NCBI GenBank assembly: GCA_016926695.1
Contig: JAFGOB010000093.1
Location: forward strand, 1-21,410
Length of the DNA stretch: 21,410 bases
Source of the DNA: Dehalococcoidales bacterium
GTDB lineage: Bacteria; Chloroflexota; Dehalococcoidia; Dehalococcoidales; UBA3254
Reading direction: 5' to 3'
Of the stretch, positions 18,400 to 21,410 are shown piece after piece (position 1 is the stretch's first letter; the number at the start of each line of letters is the position of its first letter). Made by a program: the position numbers and the translations under genes. Under the pieces are notes generated by a model. That model was not told the origin of the DNA. It made no database searches and saw only the letters and a list, made by a program, of their open reading frames with translations.

Positions 18400-21024
18400 T
18401 TAGTGGTCCAGCACCCTGGTAAAAACCTGCCCGTAGGCACTATCGTAAGGCATATTGAAAACATCAGGGTAATTATTTCTCATCTCTTCCAGATCAACTC
18501 CTGCCACTTCCACCAGGAAACCGCTGCAAACCATTCCGGTAGCATTTTTCGAGGTGGTGTTATGAGGGGTGATGGTATTGATGGCCCCTCCCCTGTCCAG
18601 CTCTCCGGGGATGATGGGATCATACCTGGCCCCATGGTCCATATATACCACCCCGGGCATGATTCTCTCCGTGACGTAAGCCCCTCCCATTACAGCGCCT
18701 CTTTCGTTATAGACCCTGATCACGTCCCCGTTCCGTATCCCCCTGGCCTGAGCGTCATTGGGATGTATCCAGAGCGGCTCATAGAAATAACCGTCAGGTC
18801 CTTTCACCTTACAGGTAGCTATCTCTCTAAGCCAGGCGATGTCGTCATGATTGGCATGTACTCTCCACCTGCCATGATTCGATAGAATCAGCAGCGGATA
18901 ATCTTTGGCTCTTTGACTGGATAGTGCTTCATCATGACTTACTCCCTTTTCAACATAATGAGGCACAGGCGGCCTCTCTTTATCATCCGGGAAATATTTC
19001 TCCAGGTTCTGAGAGCAAAACTCGATTTTGCCGGAAGGCGTTTTCAATGGATTATTATCGGGGTCTTCGTAAAACATTCTCAACCCGGCGGGATATTTTT
19101 CCCATTCCGGATCGGTAGGCGTTACGAAATAGCCTTTTTCTTCAAACTCTTCGTGGCTGATCATACCCTGAACGCCTGATTTTTCAAAGCCCATTTTTAT
19201 CCAGTCTTTAACAGTCCTGCCATGGGTAAATTCTTTAAGCAAGCCCATTCTTTCCGCTATCATACAGGCTATCTCGTAGTCGCTTTTTGACTCACCCACG
19301 GGTTCTATGCACTGTTTTTCATTCAGCAGGATCCTGTACTGTCCGCCCATATTATCCCCCGCGATATCCTCCTCCTCCAGCTTGGTGTTGACCGGCAAGA
19401 TGATATCGGCGAAGAGACAGTCATTTTCCAGCCAGGGATGCTGTGCCAGCATGAATTCAATCTTGGGGCTTCGCAGGGCTTTGATAAAGCTGTTGCTGTC
19501 ATTCCAGCAGGTAATCCAGCAGGGGGAATCCGTCCATATCATATGCACTTCCGAACAGCCCTCCACCGGATAAGTATACCTGGTAAACTGGTCTTCCAGG
19601 GGAGACCTGGCCAGTGTGGTGCCATACCAGCTTATAGGAGGGTTCAGGATAGCATCGTGAATAAGGTTTTTAGGAATGAATTGCTTTGGTATGACATTTC
19701 CCGTCAGCTTATGAGACTCGGAGTCCTTCTTGACCTGTTCAGCCCACTGCTCGGAGGTGGCATAGACCCTCCCCTGGTAAACAAAGCTTACCTGGGGAAT
19801 AAGTGTGCTCAAAGGCATAGGGTTGGAGCCTTTTTCAGAGCGGAGTCCCCATTCGAACATTTTCACCTGGTGAACGCCGGGCTTACCCAGCCCCTGCATG
19901 GCCAGTAAAAGGACTTCCAAACGTCCGCGTTCGGAGGAATACGGGCCCCGGACACCGGGACCGCCGTTGCAGTGGGCAATAGTAGTCCTTTTAGCGGCCC
20001 ATTCCCTGGCCAGGGCCTTTATTATCCGTTCAGGGACACCGGTAATTTCGGCCGCCCATTTTGGTGTCTTGGCGACGCCGTCTTCTTTTCCCACCACATA
20101 TTCCTCAAATTTATCATAGCCATAGGTATGGGTGGCAACATATTCCTTATCATAGGTCCCCTGAGTCATCCAGAGGTAAGCGATTCCCAGAAAAAGGGCA
20201 GCGTCTGTATTCGGACGGATAGGTATCCACTTATCGGCATGGATGGCAGCGCCGTAATTCAGGTCCGGGCAGATATAAACAGACCTTATTCCCAACTCGG
20301 TAAACCAGTAGCACAGACGGCTGGCCATCTGTCCGTCAAAAGCTCCGGGGGTAGTCTCGGGATCGCAGCCCCAGAACAAAATCATCTCGCTGTTTTTTGC
20401 AATATCAGGCATAGCATTAATAACCGGCTGCATTTGTCCAACCGGTTCACAACCCCAGACATGCTTGGCCCCCCAGTACCATCCCTCCCAGCTATCCGGG
20501 TTGCGGGTCTGGAGGGTAAAACCTCCCAGCAACTCAAGTAAAGGATTCTGACAGCCGTGAGGTCCGTGTACCACCTTGGTTTCACCGTGTCCATCCGACT
20601 GGGACAGTACGGCGTAAGGACCGTATTCCCGGTTAATTCTTTTCAGCTCAGCCACGATAACATCCAGGGCTTCATCCCAGGAGATCCTGGTATATTTACT
20701 CTTGCCGCGGTTCTCGGGATGCCTTTCTCCCTCAGGGTCCCAGTCAACCCTCTTCAGAGGGTAGAGAACCCGGTTGGGCGAATACACCCTCTTTTTATAT
20801 CCCAGACTGTAAGCCGGTATCAATGATCTCAATGTTGGTTCAAATGTCTTTCCGCGGGCTTCCATTTTCCAGGGATGAAAGCTCTGCGGATCGTATTTCC
20901 AATCAAAATGCAAAGGTCTGATCCGGACAATCCTGCCGTTTTTAACATCAACTACCGATGAGTTAGAATCGGCGCCGTGAGCACAAAAACCAAGTCCCTT
21001 CAGATATGACTTTTCATTCTCCAT
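18400..21024 (-). CDS. Molybdopterin oxidoreductase, transhydroxylase alpha-subunit-like
   Basis: The 874-aa product has the DMSO-reductase-family fold, with a C-terminal dinucleotide-binding domain (HPNDAQARGI from about 754). Compared from memory with Pelobacter acidigallici pyrogallol-phloroglucinol transhydroxylase (about 875 aa), it shares KMEARGKTF, RISWDEA and NPDSWEGW. The Mo-ligand Ser175 corresponds to Ser178. Asp174, Trp176 and His144 correspond to Asp177, Trp179 and His146. A gapless comparison finds no tyrosine where that enzyme has Tyr404, so the substrate may differ. As in that alpha subunit, the N-terminal four-Cys Fe-S site is missing (only Cys14). There is no Tat or Sec signal, so it is cytoplasmic. 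GAGGTGA lies 7 nt before the ATG. No Fe-S beta subunit is adjacent inside the window. Mo versus W cannot be told. Confidence 0.88.
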   Translation of the reverse strand: MENEKSYLKGLGFCAHGADSNSSVVDVKNGRIVRIRPLHFDWKYDPQSFHPWKMEARGKTFEPTLRSLIPAYSLGYKKRVYSPNRVLYPLKRVDWDPEGERHPENRGKSKYTRISWDEALDVIVAELKRINREYGPYAVLSQSDGHGETKVVHGPHGCQNPLLELLGGFTLQTRNPDSWEGWYWGAKHVWGCEPVGQMQPVINAMPDIAKNSEMILFWGCDPETTPGAFDGQMASRLCYWFTELGIRSVYICPDLNYGAAIHADKWIPIRPNTDAALFLGIAYLWMTQGTYDKEYVATHTYGYDKFEEYVVGKEDGVAKTPKWAAEITGVPERIIKALAREWAAKRTTIAHCNGGPGVRGPYSSERGRLEVLLLAMQGLGKPGVHQVKMFEWGLRSEKGSNPMPLSTLIPQVSFVYQGRVYATSEQWAEQVKKDSESHKLTGNVIPKQFIPKNLIHDAILNPPISWYGTTLARSPLEDQFTRYTYPVEGCSEVHMIWTDSPCWITCWNDSNSFIKALRSPKIEFMLAQHPWLENDCLFADIILPVNTKLEEEDIAGDNMGGQYRILLNEKQCIEPVGESKSDYEIACMIAERMGLLKEFTHGRTVKDWIKMGFEKSGVQGMISHEEFEEKGYFVTPTDPEWEKYPAGLRMFYEDPDNNPLKTPSGKIEFCSQNLEKYFPDDKERPPVPHYVEKGVSHDEALSSQRAKDYPLLILSNHGRWRVHANHDDIAWLREIATCKVKGPDGYFYEPLWIHPNDAQARGIRNGDVIRVYNERGAVMGGAYVTERIMPGVVYMDHGARYDPIIPGELDRGGAINTITPHNTTSKNATGMVCSGFLVEVAGVDLEEMRNNYPDVFNMPYDSAYGQVFTRVLDH

Positions 21025-21189
21025 AAAACTTTCACCTCAATCAACGATCTTTTATTCAGCAAGAGCGGACTTCCTCGTTTTCCGGCCAAATTACTGCGGG
21101 GATAAACACAGTTTAGTAAGGAACTTTGTTAATCTTTATATATGCGGACCCGTAATTCAGCCCGGGGATATTCCGGAAACTACCAGACC

Positions 21190-21219
21190 ATTATATCATA
21201 TGTGATTAACCTCTGTTAA
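21190..21219 (-). promoter_or_regulatory. Promoter of the molybdopterin enzyme gene (extended -10)
   Basis: On the minus strand, TTAACA (21219-21214, five of six consensus) and TATAAT (21195-21190, perfect) are 18 bp apart, with TGa directly before the -10. Transcription would start near 21183, giving a leader of about 160 nt. Confidence 0.65.
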
Positions 21220-21367
21220 ATGCGATATTCAAAAATTAAGGAAAACATTTTTCGTTACCGGCTTAGGAATTCCCCCTGAAAATACCTGCCGCAATACGTG
21301 CTCTTATACGCAGATATGTTAGCCCTGACTTTTACAGTTTGAAAGGGAAAAAAAGTCCCGCAGTTGT

Positions 21368-21389
21368 TGATTTCACGATGATTTCACGA
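21368..21389. repeat. Two tandem copies of TGATTTCACGA
   Basis: Exact 11-bp direct repeats at 21368-21378 and 21379-21389, about one helical turn apart. They lie about 150 bp upstream of the -35 of the molybdopterin enzyme gene. They could be a pair of regulator half-sites or chance; the pattern may continue past the window edge. Confidence 0.5.
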
Positions 21390-21410
21390 GCTTTTTGGCA
21401 ATTTGATAGG

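Larger units (their letters stand above)
21025..21410. other. Upstream region of the molybdopterin enzyme gene
   Basis: This 386-bp region holds the Shine-Dalgarno site of the minus-strand gene (21032-21038), its promoter (21190-21219), a 7-bp inverted repeat GACTTTT/AAAAGTC (21327-21357) and an 11-bp tandem repeat (21368-21389). No gene is seen up to the window edge. Confidence 0.5.

Noticed and set aside
19972..20541. Long plus-strand open frames opposite the molybdopterin enzyme gene
   Set aside because: They are antisense to well-conserved Mo-enzyme segments, lack convincing Shine-Dalgarno sites and show no recognisable domain.
20960..21024. N-terminal [4Fe-4S] binding site in the molybdopterin enzyme
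   Set aside because: Only Cys14 is present in the first part of the protein, so the four-Cys motif of formate dehydrogenases and nitrate reductases is absent.

Overview
The window looks like chromosomal DNA of an anaerobic bacterium, most likely Chloroflexota of the class Dehalococcoidia. This rests on the make-up of RpoB and RpoC (lineage-type insertions in both), on the surface-protein architecture at the left end (subtilase, YVTN propellers, Ig-like modules, Pro/Thr linker, C-terminal membrane anchor) and on an anaerobe-type Mo/W enzyme at the right end. It is inference from remembered family features; no search was run.

Layout. 1-208: a diverged 106-bp tandem repeat with small hairpins. 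209-6319 (-): a 2036-residue secreted subtilisin-like protease carrying 14 YVTN beta-propeller blades, Ig-like domains and a C-terminal membrane anchor. 6320-6655: divergent intergenic region. 6656-8206 (+): a YtcJ-type metal-dependent amidohydrolase. 8207-8562: the rpoBC control region with two good sigma-70 promoters, each with an extended -10. 8563-16168 (+): rpoB and rpoC, overlapping by 14 nt, closed by a strong intrinsic terminator.

16496-18254 (+): a small accessory group made of an NTF2/SnoaL-like protein, a possible 26-codon ORF and two tandem paralogous cupins. Facing them, 18400-21024 (-): a large molybdopterin enzyme that resembles the alpha subunit of pyrogallol-phloroglucinol transhydroxylase. 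Its own terminator lies between the convergent units, and its own promoter lies at about 21.2 kb.

How they may work together. RpoB and RpoC are core transcription machinery. The protease is probably an envelope or extracellular enzyme and has no visible functional link to its neighbours. The NTF2-like protein, the cupins and the transhydroxylase-like enzyme are all small-molecule or ring-chemistry folds, and could form an anaerobic phenolic-compound module. That link rests on proximity and family chemistry only, and no iron-sulfur beta subunit for the Mo enzyme is present in the window. No rRNA, tRNA, CRISPR array, transposase or phage gene was seen.
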